Notes under the pieces: model-generated
What the model was told of the DNA's origin: nothing
Database searches by the model: none
What the model saw: only the letters and a program-made list of their open reading frames with translations
DNA from: Ahrensia sp.
GTDB taxonomy: Bacteria; Pseudomonadota; Alphaproteobacteria; Rhizobiales; Rhizobiaceae
Reading direction: 5' to 3'
NCBI GenBank assembly: GCA_002706335.1
Contig: PAKZ01000043.1
Span: 62,001 to 126,000, forward strand
Length of the DNA: 64,000 bases
Shown: piece by piece, positions 53,540-62,131 of the stretch
Layout: every line of letters starts with the position of its first letter
Position numbering within the stretch: the stretch's first letter is position 1
Made by a program: the position numbers and the translations under genes

Positions 53540-54571
53540 ATGAAACTAGTCACCACACTCGCCGCATCCGCGGCAATCGCACTCACGGCAACGGCACCCT
53601 CGATGGCGCGCGATCTCACGATCGTCGGCTTCGGCGGCGGCTACCAGGACAGCGCCCGGGAAACCCTGTTCAAGGGCTATCAGGACGCGACCGGAACGAC
53701 GGTCGTCGACGACGTGTATAACGGCGAAATGGCCAAGATCTACGGCATGGTCGAGACTGGCAACGTGACCTATGACGCGATCATGGTTGAAGCGCCGGAA
53801 CTGGTGCGCGGCTGCGAGGACGGCGTCTTCGCCAAGATCGATTATTCCGTCATCGATCGCGCCAAGTTCATCGACGGCGCAACCACCGAATGCGGCGTTG
53901 GCGGTACAGGCTGGGGCGCCGCCCTGTTCTATGACAAGACCGCGCATCCCGACGGGCCGGACACGATTGCCGATTTCTGGGATACCGAAAAGTTCCCCGG
54001 CAAGCGCGCCATGCGTACGGGCCCGAAGATGACGCTCGAAGCCGCTCTGATGGCAGATGGCGTGTCCAAGGACGAAGTTTACGATGTTTTATCGACCGAT
54101 GAGGGTGTCGACCGCGCTTTCGCGAAGCTCGACGAGATCAAGGACGATCTCATCTGGTGGAAGTCCGGCGCTCAGCCGCTCCAGCTTGTCGGCAGCGGTG
54201 AGGTGGATTACGCCTTCGCCTATACCGGCCGCGTCATCAACGCGAATGCCGAGGGCGGCAACTACGCGCTCGAATGGGACACGCTGCTGTACTCCATCGA
54301 CTACTGGGCAGTCGTGGAAGGCTCTCCGAACAAGGAGGAGGCGATGAAGCTGATCGACTTCATCACCAACGCCGATGAGCTTCGCAAGCAGGCGGCGATC
54401 TGGCCGATTTCCCCGGCCAACAAGGAAGTCAACGAGGATCCGGCGATCCAGGAGGCAAACCCGGGCATGGTGCTCAATCACAGCGATGAAGGGCTGTTCA
54501 TCAGCACCGAGTTCTGGATCGAACACGGTGACGAGCTGGAAGCCCGGTTCACCGCCTGGGCCGCGCAGTAA
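53540..54571 (+). CDS. PotD-like ABC transporter substrate-binding protein
   Basis: 343 residues with a signal peptide (cleavage after APSMA, about residue 22). It belongs to the SBP_bac family of polyamine/opine/thiamine-type binding proteins: the mature N-terminus reads LTIVGFGGGYQDSARE. AGAGGAAGGGC precedes the ATG at 53540; the frame opening at 53399 lies inside the previous gene. Its position in the catabolic run suggests it binds the pathway substrate, probably a cationic or amide-bearing small molecule. A GC-rich stem-loop follows. Confidence 0.9.
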   Translation: MKLVTTLAASAAIALTATAPSMARDLTIVGFGGGYQDSARETLFKGYQDATGTTVVDDVYNGEMAKIYGMVETGNVTYDAIMVEAPELVRGCEDGVFAKIDYSVIDRAKFIDGATTECGVGGTGWGAALFYDKTAHPDGPDTIADFWDTEKFPGKRAMRTGPKMTLEAALMADGVSKDEVYDVLSTDEGVDRAFAKLDEIKDDLIWWKSGAQPLQLVGSGEVDYAFAYTGRVINANAEGGNYALEWDTLLYSIDYWAVVEGSPNKEEAMKLIDFITNADELRKQAAIWPISPANKEVNEDPAIQEANPGMVLNHSDEGLFISTEFWIEHGDELEARFTAWAAQ

Positions 54572-54581
54572 ACAGACCATC

Positions 54582-54606
54582 GGCGCCCGCGTTCTGCGCG
54601 GGCGCC
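54582..54606 (+). terminator. strong intercistronic stem-loop between binding protein and permease genes
   Basis: GGCGCCCGCG (54582-54591), loop TTCTG, CGCGGGCGCC (54597-54606): a perfect 10-base GC stem 10 bases after the binding-protein stop. No T-run follows, so it more likely protects the upstream mRNA or causes partial termination. Confidence 0.7.
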
Positions 54607-54629
54607 ACACTCGTGAATCGAACGCCACC

Positions 54630-55808
54630 ATGTCGAAGAAATCACGGATATCCTGGCTTCTCGTCGCGCCCCTCCTGGTGCTGGTGACGGTCGGCTTCCT
54701 GCTGCCGATCGGCTACACCATGGTCAAGGCGGTGGAAAATCCCGAGGTAACGGCGGCGCTGCCGCGCACCGCTGCGGTTCTCGACACGTGGGACGGCGAG
54801 GGCATGCCGCCCGAAGCTGCCTTTGACGCGCTGGTCGAGGACATACGCAGCAGCCGTAGCGGCCTGGAATTCGGCGCGATGACGCGCCGGCTGAACTTCG
54901 AACTGAACGGCAGCCGCTCGGTCATCATGAAAACCCGGCGGACGGTGGATGCCCTCGACGCGCCTTATTCCGAAAGCCTTCCGGTCGAGATCGCCGAATG
55001 GGGCGATCCCGAGTTTTGGCGGCTGATCAAGACCAATTCGAACCCCGTCACGGCGAGCTACCTTCTGAGGGCGCTGGACCTTCAGGTGACGCCGGGCGGT
55101 TCGATCGAGCGCGTCCCTGCTGATCGCGCGATCTTTCTCGACCTCTTCATGCGCACCTTCTGGATCAGCATTTGGGTGACGGTGATATGCGCATTCCTCG
55201 CCTATCCGACGGCGTATTACATCTCGACCCTTTCGGACCGCGCCGCCAGCTACGCGATGCTATTGGTTCTCGTGCCGTTCTGGACCTCTATTCTGGTGCG
55301 CACGACCGCCTGGTTCATCCTGCTTCAGACAGAGGGGCCGGTAAACATGGCGCTGGTCTGGTCCAGCATCATCGATGAGCCCATCCAGCTTATTTTCACG
55401 CGGTTCGCGGTCTATGTCGCGATGGTCCATGTGCTGTTGCCGTTCCAGATATTGCCCCTCTACAGCGTCATGAAACGGCAGGGGCCGCAATATCTGCGCG
55501 CGGCGGCGTCGCTCGGCGCGCCGCCATGGCGGCAGTTCCTGTCCGTCTATCTCCCGCTGACCCTGCCGGGTGTCGCGGCCGGCGCTGCGATGGTGTTCAT
55601 GCTGTCGGTTGGCTTCTACGTGACGCCGGCTCTCGTCGGCGGCCTGCAGGACCAGATGGTCAGCTACTACATCGCGTTCTTCACCAATCAGTCGATCAAT
55701 TTCGGCATGGTGGCCGCGCTCTCGCTGCTCCTCCTGGTCTTCACCGGGGCAATAATTCTGATCGCACATCGGCTCATCCCGAATGTCGGCGGCGCGATCC
55801 GGGCGTGA
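54630..55808 (+). CDS. ABC transporter permease, PotB-like
   Basis: 392-residue inner-membrane protein. The first membrane helix (WLLVAPLLVLVTVGFLLP) is followed by a periplasmic insertion of about 130 residues, then five helices with the permease-ATPase coupling loop around RAAASLGAPPWRQFLSVYLPLTLPG (shortened). The large insertion occurs in this polyamine/opine subgroup. The ATG at 54630 is chosen over the open frame from 54375, which runs through the binding-protein gene. The second permease starts 8 bases after its stop. Confidence 0.9.
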   Translation: MSKKSRISWLLVAPLLVLVTVGFLLPIGYTMVKAVENPEVTAALPRTAAVLDTWDGEGMPPEAAFDALVEDIRSSRSGLEFGAMTRRLNFELNGSRSVIMKTRRTVDALDAPYSESLPVEIAEWGDPEFWRLIKTNSNPVTASYLLRALDLQVTPGGSIERVPADRAIFLDLFMRTFWISIWVTVICAFLAYPTAYYISTLSDRAASYAMLLVLVPFWTSILVRTTAWFILLQTEGPVNMALVWSSIIDEPIQLIFTRFAVYVAMVHVLLPFQILPLYSVMKRQGPQYLRAAASLGAPPWRQFLSVYLPLTLPGVAAGAAMVFMLSVGFYVTPALVGGLQDQMVSYYIAFFTNQSINFGMVAALSLLLLVFTGAIILIAHRLIPNVGGAIRA

Positions 55809-55815
55809 GGGGCAG

Positions 55816-56613
55816 ATGACGCGTATCGCGACAAAAGTTTTCGCCTGGATCGTGCTGGCCTTCCTCGTCGCGCCGCTTCTCGCGATTTTTCCGCTATCCT
55901 TTTCTTCGGGCACCATCCTGACCCTGCCCGTCCCCGGCTATTCGCTGCAGTGGTACGAGGAGTTCTTCCTCAACGACCGTTGGCTTGATGCGACCCGCAA
56001 CAGCTTCATTGTCGGTACCGCGACGATGGTCCTCGCGACGCTTCTGGGAACCACTGCGGCCTACGGTTTGAACATGTCGAACTTCCGCGGCAAGCAGATC
56101 GTCCTGGTGCTGCTTTCGATGCCGATGGTAGTCCCGCTGATCGTGACGGCGGCGTCCATGTTCCTCGCCTTCTCCGCGGTCGGCCTCGCCAACACGCTGT
56201 GGGGCCTTGTCATCGCCCACACGATCATCGCGACCCCATATGTCGTGATCACCGTGCTTGCCTCGCTGCAGACTTTCGATCCCAACCTGATGCGGGGAGC
56301 ACTTTCGCTGGGCGCCCCGCCGGTTACCGCGTTCCGGGAAGTGGTCCTGCCGATGATCCTGCCGGGCGTCGCCGCGGGCGCAATCTTCGCGTTCGCGACA
56401 TCCTTCGACGAGCTCGTGATCGCGATCTTCATTACCGGCCCGGGCGAATTCACGCTGCCGCGCCAGATGTTCGCCGGCCTGCGCGAGTTTCTGAGCCCGA
56501 CGATCGCAGCAGCAGCCGTGATAATGATCCTTCTGTCCTTCGTGCTGCTCTTCGTCAGTGAGGCCGTGCGCCGCCGCGGCGAAAAGCTGGTGGCCAGACG
56601 GGCAAATCAATGA
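55816..56613 (+). CDS. ABC transporter permease, PotC-like
   Basis: 265-residue permease with six hydrophobic segments. The coupling motif is RGALSLGAPPVTAFREVVLPMILPG (shortened), and the C-terminus is basic. GAGGGG lies directly before the ATG at 55816; the frame opens at 55783. Partners with the PotB-like permease and the ATPase, whose start overlaps its stop by 4 bases. Confidence 0.92.
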   Translation: MTRIATKVFAWIVLAFLVAPLLAIFPLSFSSGTILTLPVPGYSLQWYEEFFLNDRWLDATRNSFIVGTATMVLATLLGTTAAYGLNMSNFRGKQIVLVLLSMPMVVPLIVTAASMFLAFSAVGLANTLWGLVIAHTIIATPYVVITVLASLQTFDPNLMRGALSLGAPPVTAFREVVLPMILPGVAAGAIFAFATSFDELVIAIFITGPGEFTLPRQMFAGLREFLSPTIAAAAVIMILLSFVLLFVSEAVRRRGEKLVARRANQ

Positions 56614-57749
56614 GGAACAAGGAAATGTCTTCCCGAACGGAACCGCTGGTCGTTTTCGACTCCGTCGACAAGGTCTACGAGGGAGGCGTCAAGGTCGTGG
56701 ATAATCTCAACCTTCGCGTTGAGCATGGCGAATTCCTCACGCTCATTGGCCCGTCGGGCTCGGGCAAGACGACGACCCTGATGATGCTGGCGGGTTTCGA
56801 GGCGCCGACGAAGGGCATAATCCGTTTCGACGGCGCGCCTCTCAACGATGTTCCGACCTACAAACGCGACTTCGGTATCGTCTTCCAGAACTACGCGCTC
56901 TTCCCGCATATGACGGTCGCCGAGAATCTTGCCTTTCCGCTGCGCATGCGGCGCGAGAACAAGGCGGTGATTGCCGAGCGGGTTCGAAACACGCTCGACA
57001 TGGTGAAGCTCAGTGCTTTGAGCGATCGGATGCCCACGCAGCTCTCGGGCGGACAGCAGCAACGCGTCGCGTTGGCGCGCGCCCTCGTTTTCTCGCCCCG
57101 CATGGTGCTGATGGATGAGCCGCTGGGCGCGCTCGACAAGCAGTTGCGCGAACACATGCAGCTTGAGATCAAGCGGCTGCACGAGGATCTGGGCATAGCG
57201 ATGCTCTATGTGACGCACGATCAGTCCGAAGCCCTAACCATGTCGGATCGCGTGGCGGTGTTCGAACAGGGCAAGATCCAGCAGATCGGTTCGCCGCGCG
57301 ACGTCTATTCGCGGCCCTCCAACAGGTTCGTCGCCTCATTCATGGGCGAGAACAATCGTCTCGACGCTACGGTTGCCGGGATTTCCGAAGAGTGCGTGAC
57401 CGCGCACGTAGGCCAGGGCGGTGTGGCCGTGCGAGCGCATGCGGTCGCCGGCGGTCCCGCCGCCGGTGAGCAGGCGACGCTCATGGTGCGTCCGGAGTGC
57501 ATCCAGCTTTTTCATCGCGACGGTTTTGAAAACAATGTCGAAGGCCGCGTAACCGACGTGATCTATCACGGCGATCATGTCCGGCTTTGCCTGTCTGTCG
57601 AGGGCATCGGTGCCCTTGTCGCGAGGCGGCCGGTTGTCACAGGGGAACCGGGGTTCGCGGAAGGCGATGTCCTGCCGGTCAGCTGGTCGGCCAGGGACAT
57701 GCACGCATTCACCATTGATCCGTCCGAACGCACTGAAGGAAATGCATGA
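56610..57749 (+). CDS. ABC transporter ATP-binding protein, PotA-like
   Basis: 379 residues. Walker A GPSGSGKTT, signature LSGGQQQRV, Walker B VLMDEP and the H-loop THDQ are complete. The C-terminal 120 residues form the TOBE/regulatory domain of the PotA/UgpC type. ATG at 56610 overlaps the permease stop (ATGA); a second ATG five codons in (56625) with AAGGAA upstream is an alternative. It energises the importer in this catabolic run. Confidence 0.94.
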   Translation: MRNKEMSSRTEPLVVFDSVDKVYEGGVKVVDNLNLRVEHGEFLTLIGPSGSGKTTTLMMLAGFEAPTKGIIRFDGAPLNDVPTYKRDFGIVFQNYALFPHMTVAENLAFPLRMRRENKAVIAERVRNTLDMVKLSALSDRMPTQLSGGQQQRVALARALVFSPRMVLMDEPLGALDKQLREHMQLEIKRLHEDLGIAMLYVTHDQSEALTMSDRVAVFEQGKIQQIGSPRDVYSRPSNRFVASFMGENNRLDATVAGISEECVTAHVGQGGVAVRAHAVAGGPAAGEQATLMVRPECIQLFHRDGFENNVEGRVTDVIYHGDHVRLCLSVEGIGALVARRPVVTGEPGFAEGDVLPVSWSARDMHAFTIDPSERTEGNA

Positions 57750-59296
57750 TGCCCCCTCTTCCTATTCCGAACGCTGCAAGTCCGCAGGTTCGGCGTACGC
57801 CCGAAGGCCCGCAGGGTCGGCTGCAATACGACCTCTACATCGGCGGCGAATTCGTCGCGCCGGCCGGCGGTCGCTACTTCGAGACGACCGACCCCGTGAC
57901 GGGGGAGGTCTGGGCCGACGTCGCGCGCGGCTCGGAAGCGGATGTTGACGCGGCCTGCCGCGCGGCGCAGGCGGCGTTTGAAGATCCGGCCTGGCGCGGC
58001 CTTTCGGCGTCTGCCCGCGGCGCGCTGATGCGCCGGCTCGGCGACCTGATCACCGAGAACGCCGACTGGCTGGCCGCGGTGGAAATGAAGGACAACGGCA
58101 AGCTCATCGCCGAACTCGGCAATCAGATGCGCTATATGGCGAACTACTACTATTACTATGGCGGGCTGGCCGACAAGATCGAGGGCTCGACGATCCCGAC
58201 CGACAAGCCGGGCGTGTTCAACTTCACGCGCTACGAACCCATCGGCGTCGTCGCCTGCATCATGCCGTGGAACTCTCCGCTGCCGCTGACCTCCCTCAAG
58301 CTCGCCCCGGCGCTTGCGGCAGGTAACACGGCCGTTCTCAAGCCGTCGGAATTCACTTCCGCCTCGCTGCTGGAATTCGTCAAGCTTATCGAACTGGCGG
58401 GGTTCCCCAAGGGCGTGGTGAACGTGGTCACCGGTCTTGGCCACGAGATGGGGAACTCCCTTGTATCTCACCCCCTTGTCGAACGGATTGCGTTCACGGG
58501 CGGCCCCGAGGCCGGACGTATCATCAATGAGCAGGCTGCGCGCTCGATGAAACGCGTCACGATGGAACTTGGCGGCAAATCGCCCAACATAGTCTTCGAG
58601 GACGCCGATCTCGAGCAGGCGGTCAAGGGAGCCGTGACGGGCATTTTTGCCGCGTCCGGGCAGACCTGCGTGGCCGGTTCGCGGCTGCTGCTGCAGAGGT
58701 CGATCCACGATGACTTTATCGGTCGTCTGGTCGACTTCCTGGAGGATATCCGGTTCGGCCATCCGTCCGACCCGCAAACACAGATCGCGCCGATTTCGAC
58801 CGCGCCGCAACTGGCCAAGATAGAGGACTATGTCCGGATAGCGCAGGAAGAGGGTGCGACGTTGGTGCGTGGGGGCAAGCGCGCAAGTGTCGAGGGATAT
58901 CCGAATGGCCTTTTCTACGAGCCCACGATCTTCAGCGACGTCACCAACGATATGCGCATCGCCCAGGAAGAAGTGTTCGGCCCGGTCCTCTCGGTCATCC
59001 CCTTCGACGACGAAGATGACGCGGTGCGCATCGCCAATGACGTGAATTTCGGTCTCGCCGCAGGCATCTGGACCGAGAATCTGGCGCGCGGAATTCGCAT
59101 GACCGAGAAGGTCAGGGCCGGCACGATCTGGGTCAACAATTACCGTTCGACCAGCACCACGTCGCCCTTCGGCGGTTTCAAGATGAGCGGAATCGGGCGC
59201 GAGGGCGGCATCGCCGGAATCATGGAGTATCTGGAACTCAAGAGTGTGTGGATCTCAACCAATGTCGAAATTCCGAACCCGTTCATACGGCGATGA
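57746..59296 (+). CDS. NAD(P)-dependent aldehyde dehydrogenase
   Basis: 516-residue ALDH-superfamily enzyme oxidising an aldehyde to the acid. The oxyanion Asn176 (MPWNSP), cofactor Lys199, general base Glu274 (MELGGKSPN) and nucleophile Cys308 (SGQTCVAG) are all present. The start overlaps the ATPase stop by 4 bases, so it is the final gene of the transporter run and probably oxidises a pathway intermediate released after amide cleavage. The aldehyde is unknown. Convergent with the RidA-family gene. Confidence 0.93.
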   Translation: MMPPLPIPNAASPQVRRTPEGPQGRLQYDLYIGGEFVAPAGGRYFETTDPVTGEVWADVARGSEADVDAACRAAQAAFEDPAWRGLSASARGALMRRLGDLITENADWLAAVEMKDNGKLIAELGNQMRYMANYYYYYGGLADKIEGSTIPTDKPGVFNFTRYEPIGVVACIMPWNSPLPLTSLKLAPALAAGNTAVLKPSEFTSASLLEFVKLIELAGFPKGVVNVVTGLGHEMGNSLVSHPLVERIAFTGGPEAGRIINEQAARSMKRVTMELGGKSPNIVFEDADLEQAVKGAVTGIFAASGQTCVAGSRLLLQRSIHDDFIGRLVDFLEDIRFGHPSDPQTQIAPISTAPQLAKIEDYVRIAQEEGATLVRGGKRASVEGYPNGLFYEPTIFSDVTNDMRIAQEEVFGPVLSVIPFDDEDDAVRIANDVNFGLAAGIWTENLARGIRMTEKVRAGTIWVNNYRSTSTTSPFGGFKMSGIGREGGIAGIMEYLELKSVWISTNVEIPNPFIRR

Positions 59297-59326
59297 GGCG
59301 GTGGGAGCGAGATGCCCCCGACCACT

Positions 59327-59710
59327 TCAGCGCATGGCGACGACGCGCATTTCCACCAGCGCGTTGACAGGTATGAACTCGGTAACCCCGATCGCAGACC
59401 AGGCGGGATACGGCTCGCCGATATACTGGTCCTTGACCGCGGAGAAGACGTCGATGTGCTTGCGGAGATCGACATGAAAGCTGGTCAGTTCGACGATGTG
59501 TTCGAAACCGAGGCCCGCTTCGGAAAGATAGGTGGCGAGCTTGTCGAAGGCCTTGTGGAACTGGGCTTCCGGATCCGTGGGGACAGGCTCGTTGGGGCGC
59601 GCGGCGGTGACGCCTGACAGGAATACGAATGCGCCGGTGTCGATGACCGGCGAATAATGGAGGTTCTGGTAATAGTGTTGATACCGTTCAGGAACGAGAC
59701 TTTTTTTCAT
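59327..59710 (-). CDS. RidA (YjgF/UK114) family protein lacking the deaminase arginine
   Basis: 127 residues. The family sequence FVFLSGVTAARP and PVNALVEMRVVAMR is clear, but the segment that normally reads ARxAV with the deaminase Arg105 reads PAWSAIGV here, so Trp replaces Arg. It is therefore unlikely to hydrolyse enamines/imines and belongs with the Rid4-7-type proteins. GGAAGA 6 bases before the ATG at 59710 sets the start; the upstream open frame (to 59824) is unsupported. It is convergent with the aldehyde dehydrogenase and may act on the same pathway. Confidence 0.85.
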   Translation of the reverse strand: MKKSLVPERYQHYYQNLHYSPVIDTGAFVFLSGVTAARPNEPVPTDPEAQFHKAFDKLATYLSEAGLGFEHIVELTSFHVDLRKHIDVFSAVKDQYIGEPYPAWSAIGVTEFIPVNALVEMRVVAMR

Positions 59711-59906
59711 CAGGTCTTCCGGGGTTTGGCTGCAGGCGGAGGCATTCCGACTGTTCCAGTGTGCTATCATTGGGCCCTTGCCGGCGCCAGCGTCACATCG
59801 ACACGGCGGCGCACGCGAACGCATTCGGCACCGGCACGAAACGTGGCCTCGCCGTACGAATTGCCTTTGAATGATGGGCCGGCAAGTTCTACCTTACTGG
59901 GTGATG

Positions 59907-59918
59907 CGGTTCGAACCG
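59907..59918. promoter_or_regulatory. 12-base perfect palindrome upstream of the unknown gene at 59978
   Basis: CGGTTCGAACCG in the 267-base divergent region 59711-59977. A possible operator; the rest of that region shows no clear promoter, terminator or RNA gene. Confidence 0.35.
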
Positions 59919-59977
59919 TTCGCGCCCCGGCTTCGTCGGATCGGCGCCGAAAGACATCCGTTTTTGGAGATGCCGGC

Positions 59978-60499
59978 ATGCAGGATTTACAAGGCTATTC
60001 GATCGACGTGAAATCCGTCGATGTTGAGGAAAGAGAAGATGGCACGGGGCAGATCGTCTTTCGCTATCAGGGCAGGGCGGAAGAAAAGACGACCAGGGCC
60101 GACTTCCGCTCGGATTCGCTGCCGGACCTTTTCGACTGTTGCCAGGAAATTGCCCAGAATGTCGTGATGAGCGAATTTCGCCCGAATACCGGCGTCAATT
60201 TCAAGTTCGATCTCGTCGGCGAAGACGGCATCTCCATCTGGCATACGACGCCGGACAATTATCTGAAGATGCCCCTGCAAATGAACATCGACTGGACCTG
60301 CCAGCATCTGAAGACCAGCTACGATTCCTACACCGCGCTTGGCGTCATACGTATACCTGATCAGATGAAGCTCGTGTCCGGTCGGGTTCCTTCGCAAAAG
60401 CTCGCGGAATTGCTGATGAATTCGATGGTTTCGGGGCTGGAGTTCATTGGACAGATGTTCGTCCAGCGCGAACAGATGGGACGGGAGCACAAAGTCTGA
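59978..60499 (+). CDS. conserved-looking protein of unknown function
   Basis: 173 residues that I do not recognise. It is soluble and acidic-to-neutral, with no signal peptide or membrane segment. The first half is rich in beta-type sequence (GQIVFRYQGRAEEKTTRADF) and the second helical (QKLAELLMNSMVSGLEFIGQMFVQRE). Three cysteines (around 45-46 and 100). GGAGA lies 8 bases before the ATG at 59978; the frame opens at 59657 but the upstream part is Arg/Pro-rich and non-conserved in character. It is followed by 200 bases without a clear signal. Confidence 0.55.
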   Translation: MQDLQGYSIDVKSVDVEEREDGTGQIVFRYQGRAEEKTTRADFRSDSLPDLFDCCQEIAQNVVMSEFRPNTGVNFKFDLVGEDGISIWHTTPDNYLKMPLQMNIDWTCQHLKTSYDSYTALGVIRIPDQMKLVSGRVPSQKLAELLMNSMVSGLEFIGQMFVQREQMGREHKV

Positions 60500-60700
60500 C
60501 AGGCATCCAACCGATCTGACGGCCGATTGGCTGAAGCAGAAACAAGGCGTCGGCTGCAAAGCCCCGCCTGAGTAAACCGCAACTGCAGGACATGTCTTTT
60601 GCGTCCCTGTCGGGATGCAGGGATTTGCTGTGCAAAATTTCCTGGCGGGTGATCGCCGGGATGGAGTTTTCCGCGAGGCCGAAAGCCTCCGGCACGACCT

Positions 60701-62002
60701 ATGAATGGATCAGATATGGAACCGGACGCGGACCGCTTCGCAAAGGCAAATGAATATCGCGCGCGCGCGATGAAGACGGTGAGCTTCGGGGTTTCCTCGA
60801 CGCCGCGCGGCAGGCAGCAGCCGGCGCCGATCGTCGCGGATTTCGCGCGCGGCGCGCATGTATGGGACAATGCGGGAAACCGCTACATCGATTATTCGGC
60901 CGGTTACGGTCCGCTCATACTCGGCCATTCGCCCGCCTGCGTCATCGACGCGGTGAAGGCGGAACTGGATCGTGGTTTGCGGACGGCCTCCGTCCATGCC
61001 GGCGAAGCGGCGCTTGCCGAACTTGTCTGCGAAACCCTGCCGAGCGCGCAAAAATGCGCCTTCGTCAGTTCCGGTTCCGAGGCCATTCAACTGGCGTTGC
61101 GGGTTGCGCGCGCCGCCACCGGGCGCACCAGGATCGTCAAGTTTCGCGGCCACTATCATGGCTGGCTCGATACAATCCACGCCGCGGGATCGGTGGGAAA
61201 TGACGGTCCGTCGACAATCGGGCAGGATCCGGCCGCGCTGGAGTCGCTGACGATTATTGACTGGGGCGATATAGACGCGCTGCGCACCGCGCTCACGGCG
61301 GAGCATGCGGCTGTGATTCTGGAACCGATCGCCGTCAACGGCGGCTGTTTCATGCCGCGTGAAGGTTTCATCGAGGAGGTCCGCCGACTGACGGCCGAAC
61401 GCGGGATCGCACTGATTTTCGACGAGGTTATCACCGGGTATCGCTTGTCGCTCGGCGGGGCCCAGGCGGTTCTCGGCGTCACGCCGGACATTTCGGTGAT
61501 CGGGAAGGCGATGGGTGCCGGGCTGCCGATCGGCGCGGTGGTTGGTTCCGATGCCTTCATGGAACCCGTCAGCACCGGCCGTCTGCTTCATCGCGGAACG
61601 TTCAACGGCAATCCGCTATCCGTCGCGGCGTCCATCGCCTGCATCTCGCATCTGTCGGACAATGCCGGGGAGATCTATCCGAGGATCGATGCGATGACCG
61701 CGCAATTGCAGGAATATGTGCGCCAAAGCGCGGCGCGGCATGGCGTGGCGTGCGCGGTGAACCGAACAGGTTCCGCCATGCAGATCGCGCTCGGGCTGAC
61801 AGAAATGACGACATTCGCAGACACGGCGAAGGCGGATTTTGCCAGGACCCAGAGATTTGCCGGAAAACTGCTGTCGCGCGGCATCCAGATCATCGGACGC
61901 GGCCTATTGTACATGACCGACGCGCATGGCGACGACGACATAGCGGAAACCATGTCCGTTTTCGACGAGGCGTTTGCGCAGGAAGCAGCCGAACAAGGCT
62001 GA
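60701..62002 (+). CDS. glutamate-1-semialdehyde aminomutase-like class III aminotransferase
   Basis: 433 residues. FDEVITGYRLSLGG holds the PLP Asp241 and VIGKAMGAGLPIGA the Schiff-base Lys269; the gene resembles HemL in fold and motifs. It is probably not the housekeeping hemL, because it lies in an accessory region and HemL-like paralogues commonly serve as aminotransferases or aminomutases in catabolism. It is convergent with the second Kef antiporter. The start ATG has only a weak ribosome site. Confidence 0.88.
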   Translation: MNGSDMEPDADRFAKANEYRARAMKTVSFGVSSTPRGRQQPAPIVADFARGAHVWDNAGNRYIDYSAGYGPLILGHSPACVIDAVKAELDRGLRTASVHAGEAALAELVCETLPSAQKCAFVSSGSEAIQLALRVARAATGRTRIVKFRGHYHGWLDTIHAAGSVGNDGPSTIGQDPAALESLTIIDWGDIDALRTALTAEHAAVILEPIAVNGGCFMPREGFIEEVRRLTAERGIALIFDEVITGYRLSLGGAQAVLGVTPDISVIGKAMGAGLPIGAVVGSDAFMEPVSTGRLLHRGTFNGNPLSVAASIACISHLSDNAGEIYPRIDAMTAQLQEYVRQSAARHGVACAVNRTGSAMQIALGLTEMTTFADTAKADFARTQRFAGKLLSRGIQIIGRGLLYMTDAHGDDDIAETMSVFDEAFAQEAAEQG

Positions 62003-62131
62003 GAGTCGCGACGTCCTTGAGAGCGGTGTCTCAAATTCGTTATAGCCGTCCGCTTCCTGCCAAGGTCCCCGATTCGGAGGCAGTGCAAGACTGCGTGAGG
62101 TGCAATTCACTCTCCGTCCTATGCGTGCGCC

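Noticed and set aside
60604-60623. TCCCTG/CAGGGA stem-loop in the 200-base gap before the aminomutase-like gene
   Set aside because: Only six base pairs with an 8-base loop and no T-run; no riboswitch or small RNA features recognised.
60701-62002. Housekeeping hemL
   Set aside because: It is HemL-like in motifs, but the accessory setting and lack of haem genes nearby make a catabolic paralogue more likely.
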